Made by a program: the position numbers and the translations under genes. The notes under the pieces were generated by a model. The model was not told the origin of the DNA, ran no database searches, and was given only the letters and a program-made list of their open reading frames with translations. Positions 11,601 to 16,881 of a stretch of DNA of 23,195 bases are shown here, one piece after another (the first letter of the stretch is position 1; each line of letters begins with the position of its first letter). Source of the stretch: Bacteroidota bacterium (lineage in GTDB: Bacteria; Bacteroidota; Bacteroidia; Bacteroidales; UBA10428); assembly GCA_029268165.1 (NCBI GenBank), contig JAJUGM010000006.1, positions 1 to 23,195 on the forward strand. The letters are read 5' to 3'.

Positions 11601-12793
11601 TCAATTTATCATATGTAAGGGATGCAACGGGAAGCACCGGCATACGCGATTTTACAACATCGGTTACTATTACTTTAAATGAATCACCTAATCCGGTTAT
11701 TTCAGGAAATACAACCGCTGCAATTAATGAAGACCATGTTATATACTCTACGCCTAATGTTTCAGGACATACATATCTATGGTCATACAGTGGTCCATCG
11801 GGAACCACTCATAATGGATTATTAACAAACAATACGCTCGATATGCACTGGGGTACTTCTGCCGGCACAGGATGGGTAAGAGTCACGGAAACTGCCACAA
11901 CGGGAGGCTGCAGTACTACAACTGATTATTACTACGTTACTATTACTGATATCCCCAATCCTGTTGTTACAGGACCCTCACCTGCTTGTAATAATGAAAC
12001 TGTTACCTACAGGACACCTAAAGTAGGCACCCATACATACGTCTGGTCATTGCCGCTTGGCGGAGGAACAATTGTAGGAAGTAATACACTCGATTCGGTA
12101 GTTGTTCAGTGGACTTCTGCCGGAAACAGAAGAGTGAAAGTTATTGAAACAGGCTCAGAAGCCAGAGCCGATAGTATGGATGTTACCGTCAATCCATTGC
12201 CACCTGACAATAACACATTGAGCGACCCTTCAATATGTGAAGGCGAAACAGCAGGAATTATTGTCTATTCCACAATGCCAGGTTTGTCGCTTCAGTTAAG
12301 GAGAAATGACAATAATAATCCAGTTGGTGCACCGGTAAGCACAGGCCCTGGCGGCGATATAACAATAAATGTTATTCCTGCATCAACTACTGTTTATAAC
12401 GTACTTGTTACTAATGAATACAGTTGTTCGGCTCAGATAACCGATTTTTCAACGGTAACGGTGAATCCTTTGCCTGTACCAACCATTACCGGAACGGATA
12501 ATGCCTGTCAGGGATCAGTGTTAACATATTCTACCGAAATCGGGATGACTAATTACACCTGGGTTGTTTCAGATATTGACCCGACAGCTGCACATACCAT
12601 AATTTCGGGCGGAGGCAGCGGTGATAATACTATACAAATAAGATGGGACGGATACGGCCAGCACCAGATAAGTGTCAATTACACTGACGGTGCAGGGTGC
12701 ACAGCAACAACACCAACAGAACTTAGTATATGGATGCATAAAGTGCCCGAAACCGGCCCTTCATACTATATCCCGAATGATCATAACAAATAG
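2651..12793 (+). CDS. Giant modular secreted adhesin-like protein with PKD-like tail
   Basis: About 3380 residues from the ATG at 2651. A TTG 93 bp upstream also keeps the frame open, but its extra 31 residues are not signal-like. Residues about 24-50 form a signal peptide (a hydrophobic run ending in NLLCQVNG). The body is a Gly/Asn/Thr-rich beta-helix made of many 'G-x-LN/TVNG-x-LT' rungs. Four units start with a [GN/GD]-W-x(5,7)-W motif (near residues 60, 700, 1590 and 2485), and four matching blocks FPVGxxxRYTP (codons starting at 4355, 7013, 9680 and 10976) precede a YYWxV segment. Ig/PKD-like domains with ICxG and TYxWS motifs fill about residues 2910-3375. No T9SS C-terminal domain is visible; the protein ends in TGPSYYIPN plus four residues. 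It heads a locus with a CHU_C protein and two PorP/SprF proteins, suggesting a T9SS-dependent surface filament or adhesin. The partner proteins and export route are inferred. Confidence 0.9.
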   Translation: MNYTRWFNISGIPNSIIFLFSLIKSHFTWQVKILIVAALFHMIALNLLCQVNGDYQTRATGNWNANTTWQVYTGGAWQNCAPGDYPGASAGAGTVNILNGNTVTITANVPNSIGSLRIDGGNNDSYVQFNPGVSLTVTGQTYLNSNSNNDEKSVLVDAGIFRTGSVSSNSNGDSRDAYIRISTGTVTVDGNVTLNSTNVRTYILFTGNGTLNVGGTITGGGITSAAGGGATAPTSGTVNYNNAGAQTVGNYTYYNLTISGSGVKTIATANVAVNNIFSVEGTATASAAPTYGANATLQYNTATDRNAGPEWLATFAATGGVVINNTGDITLNGNKTFNLNVPLTINSGATLNTNNNSLTFGGNFVNNGGTFNAGSSNITIANTGTQDIAGFTTTGTVSMTKTGGTATFTGNVSMGNLTINGAGGTLNLGTSLNHTVTGTWTRTNGTLNGGSSTLNLQGSVSGTGGTFTAGTGTVNYNGSGGQNVAALTYYNLIISGGGTKTMSGNVTVNNILSLTDGNLSLGSSNYNLTVAATGSITGSFDNTHMIVCDGTGSLIRQGTSAANFVMVYPVGTDSRYTPFEITSLTATVTGTGSISVRAADGTAPGPPAANSTDLQKYWDVSTTNLSAINADLRMTYINPDEVGAGGDQSSYQPYIYSGGTWTLPASTSGPGVNPMTVTGTNVIAGQWTAREGPKTYYSYQSGDWGTALTWTTDPSGTLSVDPAVPGSMDRVVILNGRTVFTSVARSVLSLQINEGGTLDIGSTTGHNFGDVRGKGLLRLQTATFPGGSFTDFVSADGGTVEYYNTANFTLSQYTYNNLIFNLSATGIIGTVLGNLTVNGNLTIQQGTFRINDNTSTTELNIIVYGNVDIEFNGRITLGTGNLGTGDNDAHRFTIKGNFTNNGEAYFTNLAAADYFNYPNHRVNVVFDNTTSDQDLLINGYTRFYRIEIDKGKTQTYILNIDATAPNLFYLFGRNNLMGVTPAPGPPDINNLNALGLMGGTLRLGTNITVPSLAEETDPAQDLNYHVDEDACLWVDGANVTHTTHASGGTSNSFVLYGKIKMTNPSSVFNINNEHGIVMRETAEIDIQDGTLTTPCIRTSTATGTHRGSYTQSGGTVTVTGNLNGSDQHPSFSLTWPDMSFNMSGGNLTINQATDGGIALGFSLVIGAKAENISVTGGTVRIEIQNRNANFTSTAPFWNLIINSTTTTYSSTLSNFAGSGTSSPVNAQPLVVLNDFSLTNQAIFNANDQNVTVGHDFSIAAGSTYTPGTNTTIFNGTGGQTFSNNGTITTGLYNLSITNRSNTNISQNLTIRNNLAIDDSCYLQDMGRTISVSGNITNSGTHISQAAGSITLTGNAAQTLNGNGNGAFGNLNINKTGGSVAMTADHRINGNLRLASNHIFNIGIYKLTFASASNVYDALTGTGTAFSSTKMIQTAGNMSDGGVSKEFGSTLPFLFPLGTGADYTPARLQFSSAPASWGTVNIKPVARYQNFVTSSNSLDYYWKVTSDDFSGVPANSVVHTFWYVDADIRGTEANYIPGVYRPYSWSYINDIAQVVDASNEVRFWNISEVDGDYTAGELSAFGTVKVFYSRQNGDWNDVNTWSSVAVGGPVDGSLPGASNPVVIGDGSTYNHTVTVPAGYNNISVGGLEIRSGSTLDLTTTTGHNFGALPESKILGTGTLKISSLAATAEFPAGDFGNFLSAGGGTVEYYTTGATAFTLPSGITYYNNLTLSPGNANITMPDVNMHIYDDFTIGSTGTGIAQLNSAAARTLTVDSNIYINSGTLRFMNNTFAQTIYVYGDINIASGAVFDVSTATNATNNLYIYGNLNNNGTFDMYGGATTRVTNVYFTGDDNKVISGTGTNEFNYLDVDKGSSRNTILDVTANNLTLQGTGTALVLNNGTFRVSNSSLNMTLATTSAFTIPSTAALSVNEGIVNIGTTNNSGDLILNGRLEVINNGSVNIGINGQNYNNDIEYASGGNPEIIVQDNGYLFVNGQVRRPTTISTGSLSYTQSGNSTVIIDGRSATNARAMFEILNDGTFNMSGGTLTISRNFNNVLYNELYLNPSSYSVSGGTVRLGSSAVTAGTAFNFVSSAPIWNLVIDATSTTKIANLRVYPLTILNNLTIEGNSEFHANGLNVTVGGNLVNNNINAGSGVSVGGYQPGSLTQTTTFNGAGAQTITGSGANLTNFANLVINKTGTLTLASNSNIRINNDLILTSGTVNDGGNNIIVIGDIYNSAIHVSPLSTGGIILGGTAKQEISGDGNGVFGNVELNNAIGIDMTDNSTVNGVITFTVGNLYIDDYLLTFGENATVGGTPGVNSMIILNGVISDQGVRKLYPSGAHDFTFPVGVSGKYTPARLNVTSNGTAGSITVRPVNYKHPALFNGGTANRLDYYWFVTSDGMSNPVVEHTYFYDDGDVQGDENTFVAGRYLGTTWTPLYQPSDNTINTSSNTITILPSGGVSYIDGEYTAGDQPNFVDLPVYYSRNTTSGGNWTDPNAWTLNSDGSGGPAPSYPQGNPVVILSGHTITIDANSQNAYSVDINGTLVVGTTLYHNLGHIGGGGTLHITSTVPGTYGVFVFPGGEYDDFMNNSSSTINFYNNSATAAYLPLKPGNDYKPYQNVIFSGNGIKYVSAENLRILGNLTIDGGTLDNSKFNKTITILGNWTDNIATASGGFVPGLGTVNFSGTLAQTLTITNATTTEQFYNLKIDNATGLTISGNGQASVSKYLYLTNGVITTNATNLLTITNTSTSAVVGGGSSSFVNGPLRKNILAGSYFNFPVGDASRYGNLYVSSVSSGGYYTAQYYNHNPGNDGFDPNSKVNPIDVVSNNEYWRINGGAGTTSYVRIRWDSQSGIIPPDAGSRTKLRIVEWNGSAWENRGNVINDGGVNSGTIQTNTAVAVDGNHYFTIGVESLPTATITSGDSSICDNGSSTSITIELTGVAPWTIRYKVNGANETTINNIAVTPYTLVVSNAIEPLASGGPGDYIFNLSYVRDATGSTGIRDFTTSVTITLNESPNPVISGNTTAAINEDHVIYSTPNVSGHTYLWSYSGPSGTTHNGLLTNNTLDMHWGTSAGTGWVRVTETATTGGCSTTTDYYYVTITDIPNPVVTGPSPACNNETVTYRTPKVGTHTYVWSLPLGGGTIVGSNTLDSVVVQWTSAGNRRVKVIETGSEARADSMDVTVNPLPPDNNTLSDPSICEGETAGIIVYSTMPGLSLQLRRNDNNNPVGAPVSTGPGGDITINVIPASTTVYNVLVTNEYSCSAQITDFSTVTVNPLPVPTITGTDNACQGSVLTYSTEIGMTNYTWVVSDIDPTAAHTIISGGGSGDNTIQIRWDGYGQHQISVNYTDGAGCTATTPTELSIWMHKVPETGPSYYIPNDHNK

Positions 12794-12923
12794 TTGTTAC
12801 TGAAGCTTATTAAAATGAATATTTATAACATAAAAATATTGATTTGTCAAATAGTTGAAACCTCTTACCATGGTTTTACGATATAATTTATGAAATGCAT
12901 ATATTCAAATAATTGCATATATG

Positions 12924-12944
12924 CCTGTTGGCGTAATCAACAGG
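12924..12944 (+). promoter_or_regulatory. Hairpin in the leader of the 315-residue gene
   Basis: A perfect 7-bp stem CCTGTTG / CAACAGG with a 7-nt loop sits 51 bp before the ATG at 12996. No T tract follows, so it is not a standard terminator. It could be a 5' stabilising element or mark an RNA-processing point between the giant gene and this one. A palindrome GCATATATGC lies immediately upstream, ending at 12924. Confidence 0.4.
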
Positions 12945-12995
12945 TAAACAATAGAATAATAATTTAAATTTTTGTTTAATTTAATTTTTTTAAAA

Positions 12996-13943
12996 ATGAA
13001 AAAGATTGACTTTTTAAGAATTGTTCTTGGCATTGCCGCAGCGATGCTTCTGAACGTAAGCGTATTCGGTCAGAATCCTCCTTCACCGTACGCACAGTAT
13101 GATGCTAATTTAACAGCACCTACCAACATTGAGTATGTAACGTTGAAAACTGGCGGAACCACAATGGGTTACTATGCATTACCCGACCCGGTTTACCACC
13201 CCAACTATGTTGCCAGCGGCACGCTCACTGCAGGTTTTGTATGGAACTGGACTAACCCGAGCAACCCGGGAAGTGCTGCAACCTTTAACAAGCCTGGTGC
13301 TGCCAACTACGTTGAGATTACTTACCCTGTGGCAGGTAACTACGTGATTAATGTTGCTGAAGAATCGCCGGCTGCCTATGGCGGTTGCGCTGATGCCACC
13401 CCAACTGTAATGAACGTAACGGTTATTAACCCACCATCTGCAGGTTTCACAACAGCTGATATTACCAGCGGCTTATGCGGCAACCAGCCTGCGCAGGCCA
13501 TTAACATGGCAATTACTGAAGCTGTTCCTGCTGCACTGGCATCGTATGCATTCCGTATATCACTGGTACAGGATAATATTAATGCTTCGGGTGTGAGAAC
13601 TGCATTAATTGACTCATCCAATGTTTATGACTATACACTGGCTGCCAAAGGACAGGTGGGTGTTACAGCAGGATTTACCGGTTCAAATCCGAATTATGAC
13701 TTTGATTTCAACTCCGTTGCACTTAACGTTCAAAATAACTTACGTACAAGGTACACTTACCATCTTATTGCAGCTTCCGGTGTAACAGGTGATGGTATTG
13801 TTTCAGCAATATCCCACAAGTCAGATTACCTGTCAGGTGGCGCTAATGGCTATGCTTTTACTGACACTCAGGTAGTATTCATAGTTAACCCGGCTCCTGC
13901 AACAGGCCCGATTTACTATGTACCTAACAACTACAGGTTCTAA
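12996..13943 (+). CDS. Secreted Ig-like protein sharing the TGPxYYxPN tail
   Basis: 315 residues from the ATG at 12996; a TTG 24 bp upstream is an unlikely start because MKKIDFLRIV begins a textbook signal peptide, cleaved near VFG|Q (residues 25/26). The mature part has two Ig/PKD-like segments: FVWNWTNP...NYVEITYP...NYVINVAEESP...GGCAD, then a second domain starting at NPPSAGF with a Cys in GLCGNQP. No T9SS sorting domain is present; the end is TGPIYYVPNNYRF, closely matching the end of the giant protein. Codon use differs from that gene: I count about 19 AAC to 10 AAT for Asn, versus AAT dominance upstream, suggesting strong expression. I do not recognise a named family. An abundant subunit or partner of the surface structure is an inference. 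Confidence 0.88.
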   Translation: MKKIDFLRIVLGIAAAMLLNVSVFGQNPPSPYAQYDANLTAPTNIEYVTLKTGGTTMGYYALPDPVYHPNYVASGTLTAGFVWNWTNPSNPGSAATFNKPGAANYVEITYPVAGNYVINVAEESPAAYGGCADATPTVMNVTVINPPSAGFTTADITSGLCGNQPAQAINMAITEAVPAALASYAFRISLVQDNINASGVRTALIDSSNVYDYTLAAKGQVGVTAGFTGSNPNYDFDFNSVALNVQNNLRTRYTYHLIAASGVTGDGIVSAISHKSDYLSGGANGYAFTDTQVVFIVNPAPATGPIYYVPNNYRF

Positions 13944-14050
13944 TTACACATATTTTAGTGCCTGAATTTTTGAATATAACCGGAAATTTGTGAAAGCAAA
14001 ATGATGGTTACTAAAAACTTGTTGCGGTAATAATATAATTTCAGAACAAA

Positions 14051-15079
14051 TTGTTGACTGGTCGATTAAACATATTAACCCTATTGTTTACCATATACTC
14101 CATGCTGGAGTACGGACAGATGCTTCCATACGCCTGTACCGGCAGCATGGAGAGTTATGGTGTAACAGGTTACTCCGGCTCAGTCTTTATCTGGGAGGTA
14201 CAGGGAGGGTTTATTGTTACCGGCAACGGAAATGATACCATTGTAGTCCACTGGGATACCCGCAGGGGCTCTCATCACATTCAGGTTACTGAGATGACTG
14301 AGTTCAACTGCACAGGAAACCCTGTTCAGGCTTTCGTTAATATTGGCTCACCTGTTGCCGACATAGGCGATGAGGTGGGTATCTGTGCAGGCGACAGCAT
14401 GGTTTTTAATGCCCAGACCAATTATTATACACCATTGAATTATTTATGGAGCGACGGCAGCACAAGGTCAACCTATACCGGCAAAGAAGAAGGCTATGTA
14501 TGGGTAAGAATTACAGGGACTGATGGCTGCAGCGATTACGATTCGGCCTATCTGAGAGTTAATTCCAATCCTGTCGTCTATTTAGGGCCTGATACTTCTT
14601 TATGCGGAAATGAAATGATGGCACTTAATGCCGGAAGCAACTCTTCGTTTTACGAATGGTCAACCGGCGATGCCACCAATTACATTGTTATTGACGGCCG
14701 ACGGGCTGATAATGACACTTTATGGGTAAAGGTTACAGATAACAACGGATGTATGGGCGCTGATACCATAATTATACTTTCGTGTAATTATTTAAGGTAT
14801 TTTGCTAATATACCCAACACCATTACTCCCAGTAAATTAGACGGCAAAAATGATGTCTGGCAGATTGATAATATCGACCTGTTCCCCGATGCCGTTCTTG
14901 ATATTTATGACCGCTGGGGGCGTTTGGTATATCATGCCAAGGGTCTTGATCCTAAAAATGTATGGGATGGCCGCTCAATGTCGGGCAAAGAACTGCCCAT
15001 GGACTCATATTACTATGTTATCGACCTTAACTACAGAGGGCTTGAGCCCATTGTAGGATATATTAATGTAGTACGATAA
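14051..15079 (+). CDS. PKD-like protein with T9SS type B (CHU_C) sorting domain
   Basis: About 342 residues. The first in-frame ATG (14102) falls inside the hydrophobic signal segment, so the start is probably the TTG at 14051 or 14054; an in-frame TAA at 14036 limits the choice. The signal peptide ends near EYGQ. Then come a PKD-like domain (SVFIWEVQGGFIV...TIVVHW), a second Cys-bearing domain (VGICAGDSMVFNA...YLWSDGSTRSTY), a third (DTSLCGNEMMALNAG...YEWSTGD), and a C-terminal gliding-motility-associated/type B domain: NTITPSKLDGKNDVW, DIYDRWGRLVY, WDGRSMSGKELP, YYYVIDL. By family knowledge this domain routes proteins through T9SS with help from PorP/SprF-type proteins, two of which follow. 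It is the only protein here with a visible sorting domain, so it may anchor the other two. Domain call firm; anchoring role inferred. Confidence 0.88.
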   Translation: MLTGRLNILTLLFTIYSMLEYGQMLPYACTGSMESYGVTGYSGSVFIWEVQGGFIVTGNGNDTIVVHWDTRRGSHHIQVTEMTEFNCTGNPVQAFVNIGSPVADIGDEVGICAGDSMVFNAQTNYYTPLNYLWSDGSTRSTYTGKEEGYVWVRITGTDGCSDYDSAYLRVNSNPVVYLGPDTSLCGNEMMALNAGSNSSFYEWSTGDATNYIVIDGRRADNDTLWVKVTDNNGCMGADTIIILSCNYLRYFANIPNTITPSKLDGKNDVWQIDNIDLFPDAVLDIYDRWGRLVYHAKGLDPKNVWDGRSMSGKELPMDSYYYVIDLNYRGLEPIVGYINVVR

Positions 15080-15504
15080 ATACTAATTAAACCATATTTA
15101 TCCATTTTGAAAAAGATTTTACCAATATTCACAAGATTGATACTTCCTACCTTTCCTTTCCAGCCAGATAAAAAAATCCATTTTAATATACCTTTCAGCT
15201 ATAGCATTAAATCAAAGCATATGCTTGGCATTATTCATCTTATTAAATAGACCTGGTTTTCATTTTTATCAGATAATAAATATGGTAAATCGTGAGATAA
15301 ATAAATTTATAAGGTATTTTTTTTTATCCTTATCATTGATTTATATCAACGAACCCGATTTTATAAATCAATGCAATAATTTTCATAAATCAACAAAAAT
15401 AGTAATCAGGCGTAAGAAAATAGTCTGTTCATAAAATAAAAACAACCAGAAAGCCCTAAATACAGTATATATAGATAGAAAGTAAACAAAAAAGGAAAAC
15501 AAAA
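15080..15504. other. 425-bp AT-rich gap before the first porP/sprF-like gene
   Basis: No convincing gene. A 69-codon reading frame at 15225-15434 is low in complexity, has no domain-like features and follows the AT composition. The gap holds a perfect FNR/CRP-type palindrome at 15336-15349 and purine-rich sequence (AAAGGAAAACAAAA) just before the next ATG. Confidence 0.6.
15336..15349. promoter_or_regulatory. FNR/CRP-family palindrome TTGAT-N4-ATCAA
   Basis: TTGATTTATATCAA is an exact match to the classical FNR/Anr/Dnr consensus (TTGAT, four bases, ATCAA). It lies 155 bp upstream of the porP/sprF-like gene at 15505. The ten fixed bases make a chance hit unlikely but not impossible in this AT-rich gap. 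Bacteroidota have Crp/Fnr-family regulators, so anaerobic or redox control is possible; no regulator gene is in the window. Confidence 0.45.
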
Positions 15505-16602
15505 ATGAGAACACAAAAAGTTAGCGAAAGACCATACCTCAACCCGATAGAAATCCGGAATTCTTTAAAAAACGCTTTCTTCAGTTTACAGGTAATTTTT
15601 TCACTTGCCTTCTTCTTTTTAATCTCAGTAAACCTGAAATCACAGCAGCTTCCGATGTACAGCCAGTATGTAATGAATAATTACCTTATTAATCCCGCCA
15701 TTGCCGGCCACGAAGGTTACACTTCGCTCACGCTTACCGGCAGGGAACAATGGGTTGGTATAAAGGATGCTCCTTCAACATATGCTTTCAGCGCACAAAC
15801 TCGCTTATTAGGTAACAGTTTTATTCTGCGTTCGCACAGTGTACGCAGGCGCTGGACTCCGGCATCACGTTCAAAGAGAGTTGGCGTAGCAGCATATATT
15901 TACACTGATCATAATGGAGCTTTTAACCGCACCGGTTTTCAGGCAACTTATGCATATCACATTCCGCTTGACAGGTCACAGTTATCATTTGGTGTTTCGC
16001 TGACAGGTTTTCAGTTTAAAATAAATGAAGATAAAATTAAATTATATGATGAAGATGATGAGCTTCTGGTTGGCACCAAGAAATCAGCGCTGATACCCGA
16101 TGCCAATGTTGGTGTATATTTTACCAATGCAAATCTTTTCGTAGGTGTTTCAGCCATGCAGCTTTTCCAGAGTGTACTGAAACTTCAGAACCATGATATG
16201 GGCCCCGGTTTTAAGATGGTTCGTCACTATTTCTTGACTGCAGGTTATAAATACGAAATAAACCGTGAACTGTTTGTTGAGCCTTCCATTATGCTTAAAA
16301 TGACTGAAAAGTTTGTCAGCCAGCTTGACATTAACGCCCGCCTTTATATCAACAAACAATACTGGGCCGGCCTTTCCTATCGTACAGGCGGCAACTACAG
16401 CCTTGCTGAAGAATCAATCGGTGGTGTAGGTTCATCTATTATTATCATGGGTGGTATAAAAGTTGATAACTACTACTTCGGTTACTCATTCGATTATACC
16501 CTGAGTGCAATAGGAACAAGAACATATGGAACACACGAATTTGTCGTTGCTGCCAAATTTGGTGAAACAGCAAGAAGATACCGCTGGCTTAACAGATATT
16601 AA
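15505..16602 (+). CDS. PorP/SprF-family T9SS outer-membrane protein, copy 1
   Basis: 365 residues. A long basic N-region precedes a hydrophobic signal segment (about 25-45), with cleavage near LKS|QQ at 46-47. The mature start QQLPMYSQYVMNNYLINPAIAG is the family signature (P-x-Y-S-Q-Y-x-x-N ... N-P-A-x-A-G). Predicted beta-strands alternate through the rest, ending in FGETARRYRWLNRY. PorP/SprF proteins are beta-barrel outer-membrane partners of T9SS; SprF is needed for the SprB adhesin to reach the surface, and PorP for T9SS function. A basic stretch at about 110-128 (RSHSVRRRW...SKRVG) is also present in copy 2. The start has a purine-rich leader and the gene ends before a strong terminator. 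Family call firm; the client is inferred to be the upstream CHU_C protein or its partners. Confidence 0.92.
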   Translation: MRTQKVSERPYLNPIEIRNSLKNAFFSLQVIFSLAFFFLISVNLKSQQLPMYSQYVMNNYLINPAIAGHEGYTSLTLTGREQWVGIKDAPSTYAFSAQTRLLGNSFILRSHSVRRRWTPASRSKRVGVAAYIYTDHNGAFNRTGFQATYAYHIPLDRSQLSFGVSLTGFQFKINEDKIKLYDEDDELLVGTKKSALIPDANVGVYFTNANLFVGVSAMQLFQSVLKLQNHDMGPGFKMVRHYFLTAGYKYEINRELFVEPSIMLKMTEKFVSQLDINARLYINKQYWAGLSYRTGGNYSLAEESIGGVGSSIIIMGGIKVDNYYFGYSFDYTLSAIGTRTYGTHEFVVAAKFGETARRYRWLNRY

Positions 16603-16640
16603 TAGTTGATTATCCTGCAATATAATGTCAATATACTTTC

Positions 16641-16663
16641 AACCGCCCCAGGGCGGTTTTTTT
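16641..16663 (+). terminator. Rho-independent terminator after PorP/SprF copy 1
   Basis: AACCGCC / GGCGGTT forms a GC-rich 7-bp stem around the 4-nt loop CCAG, followed directly by T tracts. It lies 38 bp after the stop codon. It should end the transcript of the surface locus, leaving copy 2 with its own promoter. Confidence 0.88.
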
Positions 16664-16786
16664 ATCTCAGGAATAATGAATAATTACATACATCCCAACT
16701 TACTGATATCCCCAAGCTGCGCTCAAATATCCAACATCAGACATGCGTTTATATTACTATAAGTGAACAATTTTCAGCTTAATGAG

Positions 16787-16818
16787 TTTTATTTCTGGTT
16801 CATACTTTAGAAATAAAA
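16787..16818. repeat. Inverted repeat in the promoter region of PorP/SprF copy 2
   Basis: TTTTATTTCT (16787-16796) and its exact complement AGAAATAAAA (16809-16818) flank 12 nt. They lie 64 bp before the GTG start, downstream of the terminator, so they fall where copy 2's promoter must be. The repeat is AT-only in most positions, so chance cannot be excluded. A second short palindrome, GTTAA-N5-TTAAC, lies at 16859-16873. Confidence 0.3.
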
Positions 16819-16881
16819 TATTTATATTATTTTTACATTGCGGCTAACGAGCGCCACAGTTAATTTTATTAACTTTCAATT

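Noticed and set aside
2651..12793. CRISPR-like or satellite DNA repeats in the giant gene
   Set aside because: The repetition is at protein level and diverged; there are no short identical repeats with regular spacers and the frame is open throughout.
12400..12793. T9SS C-terminal domain at the end of the giant protein
   Set aside because: No type A motif set and no DRWGxxVY or WDG-type type B motifs; the final 100 residues are a PKD-like domain plus the short tail.
15225..15434. 69-codon frame upstream of the first porP/sprF-like gene
   Set aside because: Low-complexity Ile/Phe/Asn-rich translation that follows AT composition, with no signal, domain or neighbour support.
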